From Burkholderiales bacterium 67-32 (GTDB lineage: Bacteria > Pseudomonadota > Gammaproteobacteria > Burkholderiales > Burkholderiaceae_B), in NCBI GenBank assembly GCA_001898625.1, contig MKUP01000027.1, positions 62,001 through 126,000 of the forward strand: a DNA stretch of 64,000 bases, given 5' to 3'. Under the pieces are notes generated by a model. It was not told the origin of the DNA, made no database searches, and saw only the letters and a program-made list of their open reading frames with translations. How positions within the stretch are numbered: the stretch's first letter is position 1; every line of letters starts with the position of its first letter. This document shows, piece after piece, positions 19,272-27,214 of this stretch. Position numbers and translations under genes: made by a program.

Positions 19272-20267
19272 TTATTCCGGGCTGATGCCTTCGGCCTTGA
19301 TGACCTGCTTCCAGCGATCGAATTCGGAGCGGGTGAGACGGCCCAGGTCCTCGGGCGGGCCCAGGACCACGTTGAAGCCTGTATCGGCCAGCGCGGTGCG
19401 CATCGCCGGCGCATCGAAGATGGCCTTCAGCTCGCGGTTGAGCCGAGCCACGACGGGCGCCGGCGTGCCCGCGGGCGCGTACAACCCGACCCAGACCGCG
19501 AGCCGGTAGCCGGGATAGCCCAGTTCCTCCAGAGTGGGCACGTCGGCCATCAGCGGCGAGCGCGCGCCGCCCGTCTGCGCGATGGCCTTGAGCTTGCCGG
19601 AGGCCACCAGCGGCCGCGCCGCCTCGATGGGCGCGATCATCATGGTCACGCTGCCCTGGACCACGTCCATGATCGCGGTGTTCAGGCCGCTGGCGGGGAT
19701 GTGGCGCATCTTCACCCCCACCATGTTCTGCAGCACGGTCGTGTACAGGTGGGCGGTGGAAGCGATGCCCGGCGAGGCATAGGACGCATCGTCGGGGCGG
19801 GCCTTGAGCAGGGCCACCAGTTCCTTGAAGTTGCCGGCCGGCGTGTTCGCGCCGGTGACGACGACCTGGGCGCTTTCGGCGATCTGGCCCACGGGCACGA
19901 AGCTCTTGACCGGATCGTAGGGCGTGGGGCGGAAAGCGGGCGTGATGACCAGCGTGGTGGGACCGACCATGAGCGTGTGGCCGTCCGGCGCGGCGCCGGC
20001 GGCATAGGCCGTACCGATGATGCCGCTGGCGCCCGAGCGGTTCTCGACGTAGGTGTTCTGCCCCAGCCGCTGCGACAGTTGTTCGGCCGCGCGCCGGGCG
20101 ATGGCGTCCGCGCTGGTGCCCGGGCTGTAGGGAACGACGATCTTGACCGCGCGGCGGGGGTAGGGCGACGAGGCGGCCGGGTCGGACTGCGCCTGGACGC
20201 CGGTGCAACAGACGAGCAGCCCGACCGCGAGCGGCAGTCCGGCTGAAAACGGGAACGCGTGAATCAT
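19272..20267 (-). CDS. Bug/TctC-family tripartite tricarboxylate transporter substrate-binding protein
   Basis: YPRRAVKIVVPYSPGTSADAIARRAAEQLSQRLGQ; start at 20267 supported by GGAGAC RBS. Confidence 0.93.
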   Translation of the reverse strand: MIHAFPFSAGLPLAVGLLVCCTGVQAQSDPAASSPYPRRAVKIVVPYSPGTSADAIARRAAEQLSQRLGQNTYVENRSGASGIIGTAYAAGAAPDGHTLMVGPTTLVITPAFRPTPYDPVKSFVPVGQIAESAQVVVTGANTPAGNFKELVALLKARPDDASYASPGIASTAHLYTTVLQNMVGVKMRHIPASGLNTAIMDVVQGSVTMMIAPIEAARPLVASGKLKAIAQTGGARSPLMADVPTLEELGYPGYRLAVWVGLYAPAGTPAPVVARLNRELKAIFDAPAMRTALADTGFNVVLGPPEDLGRLTRSEFDRWKQVIKAEGISPE

Positions 20268-20428
20268 GGCTGTCTCCATATCGGGTGGGGCCGGCTTTCT
20301 GTGCGCCGGGCTCTATATATAATATATAATATATATAAATCTTGAAAAGAGAAAGCGTGATGCGCACGTGACGGAGCCCGCGACCTTTTGACAAAGGCCG
20401 CGGGCGGGTCCGGAGAAAAGTGAGTGCG

Positions 20429-21175
20429 TCAGTCCTCGCGCGAGGCGGGGTCCGCTTCCTGGGACAGCGTCCTGGCGCGCTGGTAGGCCAGCCGTTCCTG
20501 CATGAGCCGGGCCGCTTCCACGCCGTTGCCGGACTCGATGGCCTCGAGCAGCAGCTTGTGGTGGCGCACGATGCGGACCGCCGAGGCCGAGGTCAGGTTG
20601 GGGCGCAGCACCGGTTCGAGCACGAAGCTCAGGGCATGGAACTGGGCCAGCAGGATGCGGCTGTGGGAGGCGCGCACGATGGCTTCGTGAAAGCGCATGG
20701 CCGCATCGGCGAAGCGGTCGAGTTCGTTCTTCAGCGAAGACAGTTCGGCCAGGACGGCGCGCAGATGTTCCAGGTCGGGTTCGTCGCGCCGTTCGGCCGC
20801 CAGCCTGGCGGCCATTTCCTCGATCGCCATCTGGGCGTCGAATACTTCGCCCGAGGTGATGCCGATGAGCTTCAGGTGGATGGCGAGCGCGTCGGCCAGC
20901 CGGTCCGGGTTGCCCTGGGCGACCCAGACGCCGCCGCGGGCGCCCATGCGGATCTCGACGACGCCGAGGCCTTCCAGGGTGCGCAGGGCATCGCGCGCCG
21001 CCATGCGGCTGACGCCGAACTGCTCGGACAGCGCGGCTTCGCTGCCCAGGAATTGCCCGGCGACGATTTCCCGGTTCAGGACCGCCGCCCGTATCTGCGC
21101 CACGATTCCGCCCGACAGCGTGGTGTTGGGGACGGCTGCCCACGAGGGGGGCGACGAAAGGGACTTGCTGGCCAA
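20429..21175 (-). CDS. GntR-family regulator, FadR/FCD subfamily
   Basis: FLGSEAALSEQFGVSRMAARDALRTLEGLGVVEIRMGARGG plus FCD domain. Confidence 0.9.
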   Translation of the reverse strand: MASKSLSSPPSWAAVPNTTLSGGIVAQIRAAVLNREIVAGQFLGSEAALSEQFGVSRMAARDALRTLEGLGVVEIRMGARGGVWVAQGNPDRLADALAIHLKLIGITSGEVFDAQMAIEEMAARLAAERRDEPDLEHLRAVLAELSSLKNELDRFADAAMRFHEAIVRASHSRILLAQFHALSFVLEPVLRPNLTSASAVRIVRHHKLLLEAIESGNGVEAARLMQERLAYQRARTLSQEADPASRED

Positions 21176-21318
21176 TCCGGTTCCTTTGAGCGCAAAGCGT
21201 GATGGCGGTGGACCGCATTATAGGGCGCCATGCCTTGCCTCGTTTAAGTATGATATATAATATAGATAAGCCGTGGAGCCTCGCGCTCTTCCTTTCGATC
21301 CTTAGACACTGGCTGATC

Positions 21319-22587
21319 ATGCTGAACCAAGAGAAGAACGAGTTGCTGACCCGCGTGGGACGGGGCACGCCCATGGGGGACCTGCTGCGGCGCTACTGGA
21401 TGCCGATCGCGGGTGTCACGGAGTTCGACCGCCGCGCCACCAAGCCCATGCGCCTGTTCGGCGAAGACCTGGTGCTTTATCGCGACCTGGAAGGCAATTG
21501 GGGGCTGGTCGATCGCCATTGCCCCCACCGCCGGGCAGACCTCGCCTACGGCTTCCCGGAATCCGAGGGCCTGCGCTGCAACTACCACGGGTGGCGCTTC
21601 GGCGCGGACGGCTCCTGCCTGGAGCAGCCCTACGAGGACGTCGCGCACCCCGAGGCCCGGATGAAGGACCGCATCCGGATCACGGCCTATCCCGTGCAGG
21701 AAAAGGCGGGCCTCCTATGGGCCTACATGGGGCCGGCGCCCGCGCCGCTCGTGCCGGACTGGGAAGCCTTTTCCTGGCCCAACGGCTTTCGCCAGATCGT
21801 CATTTCGGAGATCCCCTGCAACTGGTTCCAGTGCCAGGAAAACTCCATCGATCCGGTGCACTTCGAATGGATGCACAACAACTGGAGCCTGCGCCAGCAG
21901 GGCGTGCTGCAACCCTATTCGCCCGCGCACAAGGAGATCGGCTTCGAGGAGTTCGAGCACGGTTTCCTGTACCGGCGGGTCCGGGGCAACGGCAGGAAGG
22001 AGGATCCGATGTGGGCGGTGGGGCGCGTGTGCCTGTGGCCCAACGCCGTCTTCCTGGGCGACCACTTCGAATGGCGCGTACCCATCGACGACGAGAACAC
22101 GCTCAGCGTGTGCTGGTCCTACACCCGCGTTCCCCGTGAAAGCGAGCCCTACGTGCAGGCGTCCATTCCCGCCTGGCACGGTCCCATCCGCGACGAGCAC
22201 GGCGACTGGATCTCGTCGCACGTGATGAACCAGGACTTCGTGGCCTGGGTGGGGCAGGGGCGGATCGCCGACCGCAGCCTGGAAAACCTGAGCGCCAGCG
22301 ACCGGGGCATCACCATGATCCGCAAGAAATTCTTCGAGGAACTGGACGCCGTGGCGGCGGGCGCCGACCCGAAGGGGGTGCTGCGCGATCCGGACCGGAA
22401 CCACGAGGTGGAACTGCCGCTGGCCTTTCGCGAAATCCTGACCGGCGGCATGCCGCTGGCGGAACTGAAGGCCCATCCGATATTCGGCCGGCACCTGCAC
22501 GACTATGTCTTCCAGGCTGGCCAGCCCGAGCCGGTGGCGCGCGCCTATCGCGAGGCCATGGGGCTGGAGGAAGGCGGGGGCCACTGA
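21319..22587 (+). CDS. Rieske (2Fe-2S) oxygenase, phthalate 4,5-dioxygenase/vanillate O-demethylase-like (paralogue B)
   Basis: CPHRRADLAYGFPESEGLRCNYHGW; CQENSIDPVHFEWMH; aligns along its length with the 12996-14273 product. Confidence 0.92.
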   Translation: MLNQEKNELLTRVGRGTPMGDLLRRYWMPIAGVTEFDRRATKPMRLFGEDLVLYRDLEGNWGLVDRHCPHRRADLAYGFPESEGLRCNYHGWRFGADGSCLEQPYEDVAHPEARMKDRIRITAYPVQEKAGLLWAYMGPAPAPLVPDWEAFSWPNGFRQIVISEIPCNWFQCQENSIDPVHFEWMHNNWSLRQQGVLQPYSPAHKEIGFEEFEHGFLYRRVRGNGRKEDPMWAVGRVCLWPNAVFLGDHFEWRVPIDDENTLSVCWSYTRVPRESEPYVQASIPAWHGPIRDEHGDWISSHVMNQDFVAWVGQGRIADRSLENLSASDRGITMIRKKFFEELDAVAAGADPKGVLRDPDRNHEVELPLAFREILTGGMPLAELKAHPIFGRHLHDYVFQAGQPEPVARAYREAMGLEEGGGH

Positions 22588-22616
22588 GCCCTGGTCCAAA
22601 CGCGGTGGATATGTAT

Positions 22617-22634
22617 AATACTGTATGAGTGTTA
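22617..22634 (+). promoter_or_regulatory. operator-like motif A upstream of ligJ-like/cobW/ligB/rraA operon
   Basis: AATACTGTATGAGTGTTA. Confidence 0.7.
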
Positions 22635-22659
22635 TAGCGAGGATGGAGGAGACCCACCC

Positions 22660-23667
22660 ATGATCATCGATTGCCATGCCCACGTAAGCGCGCCCACGGA
22701 ACTGTGGGCCTACAAGGCGAGCCTGCTCGCCAGCCGCGGCAGCCACGGCCGCGGCAAGGTGAAAGTCACGGACGACGAGATCCGGGCCGCCGCCAACAAG
22801 GCCGAGACCTGGCCGATGGGGCACCTGGACTACCTGAAGAAGCACGGCACCGACCTGCAACTGGTGTCGCCCCGGCCTTTCCAGTTGATGCAGTCCGAGC
22901 GTCCGGCGCGGATCATCGACTGGTTCACGGAAGAGTGCAACAACATCATCTACCGGCAGACCCAGCTTTTTCCGGAGACCTTCGCCGGCGTGGCGGGTCT
23001 GCCTCAGGTGGCGGGCGAGCCGGTCGAGCGGGTGCTGCCCGAGCTGGAGCGCTGCATCCGCGAACTGGGTTTCGGCGGCTGCCTGCTGAACCCCGATCCG
23101 TTCGAGAACGGCTCGGAAGAGGCGCCGCCGCTGGGCGACCGCTACTGGTATCCGCTGTACGAGAAGCTGTGCGAGCTGGACGTGCCGGCGCACATCCATG
23201 GCACGGGCTCGCGTTCCGAGCGGGTGCCGTATTCGCTGCACTTCATCAATGAAGAAACGGTGGCGGTGTTCGGCCTGCTGAACTCCAACGTCTACAAGGA
23301 CTTCCCCGACCTGAAGGTGGTGGTGAGCCACGGCGGCGGCGCCATCCCCTATCAGCTGGGCCGCTTCCAGGCGCCCTCGCTGCGGCGGCCGGAAGGCGAC
23401 CGCTTCACGGACCGCATGGAAAAGCTCTACTTCGACACGGTGCTGTATACCGAAGAGGCGCTGCGTCTGCTGATCAAGACGGTGGGCGTGGATCGTTGTC
23501 TGTTCGGCACGGAATGCCCGGGGGTAGGGTCGTCGGTGAACCCGGCCACCGGCCGGTCGATGGACGACGTCAAGCCCATGATCGAGGGCTTCGACTGGCT
23601 GAGCGCGTCCGACAAGAAGAAGATCTTCGAGGACAACGCCCGCAAGGTCTTCAAGCTGCGGCAGTAG
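22660..23667 (+). CDS. amidohydrolase family, 4-oxalomesaconate hydratase (LigJ)-like
   Basis: MIIDCHAHVSAP, VVVSHGGGAIPYQLGRF, CLFGTECPGVGSSVNPATG; gene context with LigB/RraA. Confidence 0.8.
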   Translation: MIIDCHAHVSAPTELWAYKASLLASRGSHGRGKVKVTDDEIRAAANKAETWPMGHLDYLKKHGTDLQLVSPRPFQLMQSERPARIIDWFTEECNNIIYRQTQLFPETFAGVAGLPQVAGEPVERVLPELERCIRELGFGGCLLNPDPFENGSEEAPPLGDRYWYPLYEKLCELDVPAHIHGTGSRSERVPYSLHFINEETVAVFGLLNSNVYKDFPDLKVVVSHGGGAIPYQLGRFQAPSLRRPEGDRFTDRMEKLYFDTVLYTEEALRLLIKTVGVDRCLFGTECPGVGSSVNPATGRSMDDVKPMIEGFDWLSASDKKKIFEDNARKVFKLRQ

Positions 23668-23717
23668 GAACCAGGACGGGGCCGCCGCCGGCGCGCCCCG
23701 CGCCCGAAGGGACGGAC

Positions 23718-24776
23718 ATGAGCACGACCGCCATCGCGCCCGCGCTGCGCACCCCCGTATCGCTGCTGACGGGTTTCCTGGGCAGTGGCAAGACCACGCT
23801 GCTGGGTCGCCTGATCCGCCATCCGGGCGTGGCCGACACCGCGGTCATCATCAACGAGTTCGGCCAGATCGGCCTGGACCATCACCTGGTCGAGGCCGTC
23901 AGCGGCGAGGCCGTGCTGCTGGCCAGCGGCTGCGTCTGCTGCACGATACGCGACGACCTGGCCGCCACGCTGTGCGAACTGCACGACAAGCGCGAACGGG
24001 GCGAGATCCCGGCCTTTCGCCGGGTCGTGATCGAAACCACCGGACTGGCCGATCCCGCGCCCATCATCCACTCGCTGCTCAAGCATGCCGATGTCCGCCG
24101 GTTGTATGCGCTGGACAGCGTCATCTCGACCATCGATGCCGTCAACGGGGAGGCCCAGCTCGATCGCCAGCCCGAATCCGTGAAGCAGGCGGCGGTGGCC
24201 GACCGGCTGGTGCTGACCAAGACCGACCTGGCGGACGAGGCCCGGACCGAGGCGCTGCTGCGGCGGCTGGCGCAACTGAACCCCGAGGCCGACGTAGTGC
24301 GCGCCGACCGCGGCGAGGTGGATCCGGCGCGCCTGTTCGAGGTGGACGCGCTGCCGCGGCACCGCGCGGCCGAATCCGGCGATGGGCCGGAATCGGGCGA
24401 CTACCTGGCCGACTCCATGCGCCACGTCTGCGGCCCGGACTGCGGCCATGCGGGCAGGCCGGGCCGGCACGACGCCGGCATACGCACGCATGCCTTCCGT
24501 TTCGCGCAGCCCCTGGACTGGGAGCGCGTCAGCGCCTGGCTGGGCGGGCTGGCCTATTTCCATGGCGATGCCCTGCTGCGGATGAAGGGCCTGCTGAATC
24601 TGCGGAACGAAAGCGCGCCGGTTGCCGTGCACGCGGTGCAGCACCTGTTCCACGATCCCGTCACGTTGGCGCGGTGGCCCGACGAGGATCGCGATTCCCG
24701 CCTGGTGTTCATCACCCAGGGCCTGGACCGGGAGGTGATCGCCGATGCGCTCGCCCTGGCCATGGCCGAGGATTGA
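23718..24776 (+). CDS. CobW/COG0523 G3E GTPase (putative metallochaperone)
   Basis: TGFLGSGKTTLL, CVCCTI metal-binding motif, ETTGLADPAP, TKTDL, C-terminal CobW domain. Confidence 0.94.
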   Translation: MSTTAIAPALRTPVSLLTGFLGSGKTTLLGRLIRHPGVADTAVIINEFGQIGLDHHLVEAVSGEAVLLASGCVCCTIRDDLAATLCELHDKRERGEIPAFRRVVIETTGLADPAPIIHSLLKHADVRRLYALDSVISTIDAVNGEAQLDRQPESVKQAAVADRLVLTKTDLADEARTEALLRRLAQLNPEADVVRADRGEVDPARLFEVDALPRHRAAESGDGPESGDYLADSMRHVCGPDCGHAGRPGRHDAGIRTHAFRFAQPLDWERVSAWLGGLAYFHGDALLRMKGLLNLRNESAPVAVHAVQHLFHDPVTLARWPDEDRDSRLVFITQGLDREVIADALALAMAED

Positions 24777-24821
24777 CCATGACAACGTATCGAACGCACG
24801 CCGTGATCCAAGGAGAAGAAA

Positions 24822-25829
24822 ATGGCTGAGGTAGTGTGCGCGCTGGCGTGCTCGCACGGCCCCCTGCTGGCGACGCCGCCGGACATGTGGGACCTGCGCG
24901 CGGGCGCCGACCGCGAAAACAAGCGGCATTGGTATCGCGGCAGGCAGATGGACTATGCCGCGCTGCTGGCCGAACGGCAGCCGGGTTTCCACGACGAGGC
25001 CGGCCTGCCGCAGCGGCAGGTGCGCTACGACGCCTGCCAGCGAGCGCTGGACGAGATGGCGCGGCGCTTCCGCGCCGCGCGGGCGGACGTGGCCATCATC
25101 CTGGGCAACGACCAGCGCGAGGTCTTCCGCGAGGACCTGACCGCCGGTTTCACCATTTATGCCGGTGACGAGATCCCCAACACCCCCTTGTCCGAAGAGC
25201 AGGTCCGGCGCCTGCCGCCCGGCGTCGCGGTGGCCGAGGAAGGCCACTGCCCGCCGGGGGGCGCGGTTTATCCGGGCGACAAGCGGACCGCCGAGAGCCT
25301 GGTGCAGACGCTGGTGGCCGAGTCCTTCGACGTGGCGGTCTCGTACCGGCTGCCCGGCGGCGTGGACCGCCAGCACGGCATCCCCCACGCCTTCGGCTTC
25401 ATCTACCGCCGCATCATGGAAGACGCGCCGCCGCCGTCGGTGCCCGTCTTCACCAACGTGGGCGTACCGCCCAACCGGCCGCTCACGCGGCGCTGCCTGC
25501 AGATGGGGCACGCGCTGGCCAAGGGCATCGCGGCGCTGCCGTCCGATCTGCGGGTGGCCATCGTGGCCTCGGGCGGCTTCACCCATTTCGTCGTGGACGA
25601 GGAACTGGACCGCCGGATCCTGGACGCCATGCGCCGGGGCGACGAGGCGGCGCTGGCCGCGGTGCCCGAGTCGCATTTCGAGGGCAATACCTGCGAGATC
25701 AAGAGCTGGTATCCGCTGGTGGCGGCCATGAACGACCTGGGCCGCAAGATGGAAGTGATCGACTACGTGCCGTGCTACCGGACCGAGGCCGGGACGGGCA
25801 GCGGCATGGCCTTCGCGTCGTGGCAGTGA
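24822..25829 (+). CDS. LigB-type class III extradiol ring-cleavage dioxygenase (PCA 4,5-/3-O-methylgallate dioxygenase-like)
   Basis: ACSHGPLLATPPDMW, VAIILGNDQREVF, HGIPHAFGFIYRRI, VAIVASGGFTHFVVDEELDR. Confidence 0.88.
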   Translation: MAEVVCALACSHGPLLATPPDMWDLRAGADRENKRHWYRGRQMDYAALLAERQPGFHDEAGLPQRQVRYDACQRALDEMARRFRAARADVAIILGNDQREVFREDLTAGFTIYAGDEIPNTPLSEEQVRRLPPGVAVAEEGHCPPGGAVYPGDKRTAESLVQTLVAESFDVAVSYRLPGGVDRQHGIPHAFGFIYRRIMEDAPPPSVPVFTNVGVPPNRPLTRRCLQMGHALAKGIAALPSDLRVAIVASGGFTHFVVDEELDRRILDAMRRGDEAALAAVPESHFEGNTCEIKSWYPLVAAMNDLGRKMEVIDYVPCYRTEAGTGSGMAFASWQ

Positions 25830-25850
25830 CGCGGCGCAAGAACCAAGGGA

Positions 25851-26528
25851 ATGCAAGACATGGATAGCAAGGACATCGTGCGGCGCATGCAGCGCATCGA
25901 CAGCTGCGCCTTTTCGGATGCGCTGGACAAGCTGGGATTGAAAGGGACGGTGACGGGCCTGCCCCGGCGCGCCGCGAGTCGCCGCATCGCCGGGCGGGTG
26001 GTGACGCTCAAGCTGGTCGAGGCATCGCAGGCGCCCCGCCACGACGGGCCGCCCCGGCATCTGGGCACGACCGCCATCGAGTCGGCCGAGCCGGGCGACA
26101 TCGTCGTCGTCGAGCAGCGCACGGGCGTGGACGCGGGGTCGTGGGGCGGCATCCTGTCGCTGGGCGCGAAGCTGCGCGGCCTGGCGGGCGTGATCGCCGA
26201 CGGTCCGGTGCGCGACGCCGACGAGGCGCACGAGTACGACTTCCCCATTTATGCGCGCGCCACCACCGCGTTCACCGCGCGCGGCCGCGTGGCCGAGGCG
26301 GGCACCAACGTGCCGGTGCGGATCGGCGACGTGACCGTCGAGGCCGGCGACTACGCGGTCGCCGACAGCAGCGGCGCGGTGTTCATTCCCGCCGCCCAGG
26401 CCGAGGCCGTGCTGCGCGTGGCCGAGGAGATCGCCGCGCGCGAGGCCGCCATGGCCCGGGCGCTGATGGCCGGCCGCCGCATTACCGACGTGATGGGCGC
26501 CAACTACGAGAACATGCTGGCCCGCTGA
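25851..26528 (+). CDS. RraA/4-hydroxy-4-methyl-2-oxoglutarate aldolase family, copy 1
   Basis: WGGILSLGAKLRGLAGVIADGPVRDADE; alternative start at 25860. Confidence 0.87.
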   Translation: MQDMDSKDIVRRMQRIDSCAFSDALDKLGLKGTVTGLPRRAASRRIAGRVVTLKLVEASQAPRHDGPPRHLGTTAIESAEPGDIVVVEQRTGVDAGSWGGILSLGAKLRGLAGVIADGPVRDADEAHEYDFPIYARATTAFTARGRVAEAGTNVPVRIGDVTVEAGDYAVADSSGAVFIPAAQAEAVLRVAEEIAAREAAMARALMAGRRITDVMGANYENMLAR

Positions 26529-26563
26529 GCGCGGACCGGCAACCAGGAACAACCGGAGAAGAC

Positions 26564-27214
26564 ATGGACAAGAACGTAGAACGCATCGCCAGGCTGGATA
26601 CCGCCACGCTGAGCGACGCGCTGGACCGGCTGGGCATCCCGGGCCAGTGCCATGGCATCAAGCCCCGCACCGCGGGCTTTCGCCTGGCGGGGCGTGCCTT
26701 CACCATCCTGTATGGCCCCGCCTCCACGCCGCCGGGCACGGTGGGCGACTTCATCGACGACGTGCCCGACGGCCACGTCGTCGTGCTGGACAACGGCGGG
26801 CGGGTGGACTGCACCGTGTGGGGCGACATCATGACCGAGATCGCCCATCGCCGGAAACTGGGCGGCACCGTGATCGACGGCATCTGCCGCGACGTGTCGC
26901 TGTGCATGGACCTGGGCTACCCGGTCTTCAGCCGCGACCACTGGATGCGCACCGGCAAGGATCGCGTGCAGGTCGAGGCCACCAACGTGCCGGTCAACAT
27001 CGGCAATGCCCGCGTCGCGCCGGGCGACCTGCTGCGCGGCGACGCCGACGGACTGATCGTGGTGCCGCAGGCGCACGAGGAAGCCGTGCTGGCGGCGGCC
27101 GAGGAAATCGAGAAGGTGGAGGACCGCATCCGCGAGGCGGTGCGGGGCGGCATGCGCCTGGACGACGCGCGGCGCGAGTTCGGTTACCACACCCTGCAGA
27201 CGAGGAAGAAATGA
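26564..27214 (+). CDS. RraA/HMG-aldolase family, copy 2
   Basis: WGDIMTEIAHRRKLGGTVIDGICRD. Confidence 0.87.
   Translation: MDKNVERIARLDTATLSDALDRLGIPGQCHGIKPRTAGFRLAGRAFTILYGPASTPPGTVGDFIDDVPDGHVVVLDNGGRVDCTVWGDIMTEIAHRRKLGGTVIDGICRDVSLCMDLGYPVFSRDHWMRTGKDRVQVEATNVPVNIGNARVAPGDLLRGDADGLIVVPQAHEEAVLAAAEEIEKVEDRIREAVRGGMRLDDARREFGYHTLQTRKK

Noticed and set aside
20376-20405. GCCCGCG-A-CCTTT...AAAGG-C-CGCGGGC hairpin downstream of gntR (20429)
   Set aside because: Good stem but no T-tract on either strand; not called as an intrinsic terminator.
23427-26552. 1041-aa minus-strand ORF
   Set aside because: Antisense shadow ORF over ligJ-like, cobW, ligB and rraA genes in high-GC DNA; composition His/Arg/Ala/Gly-rich with no domain.
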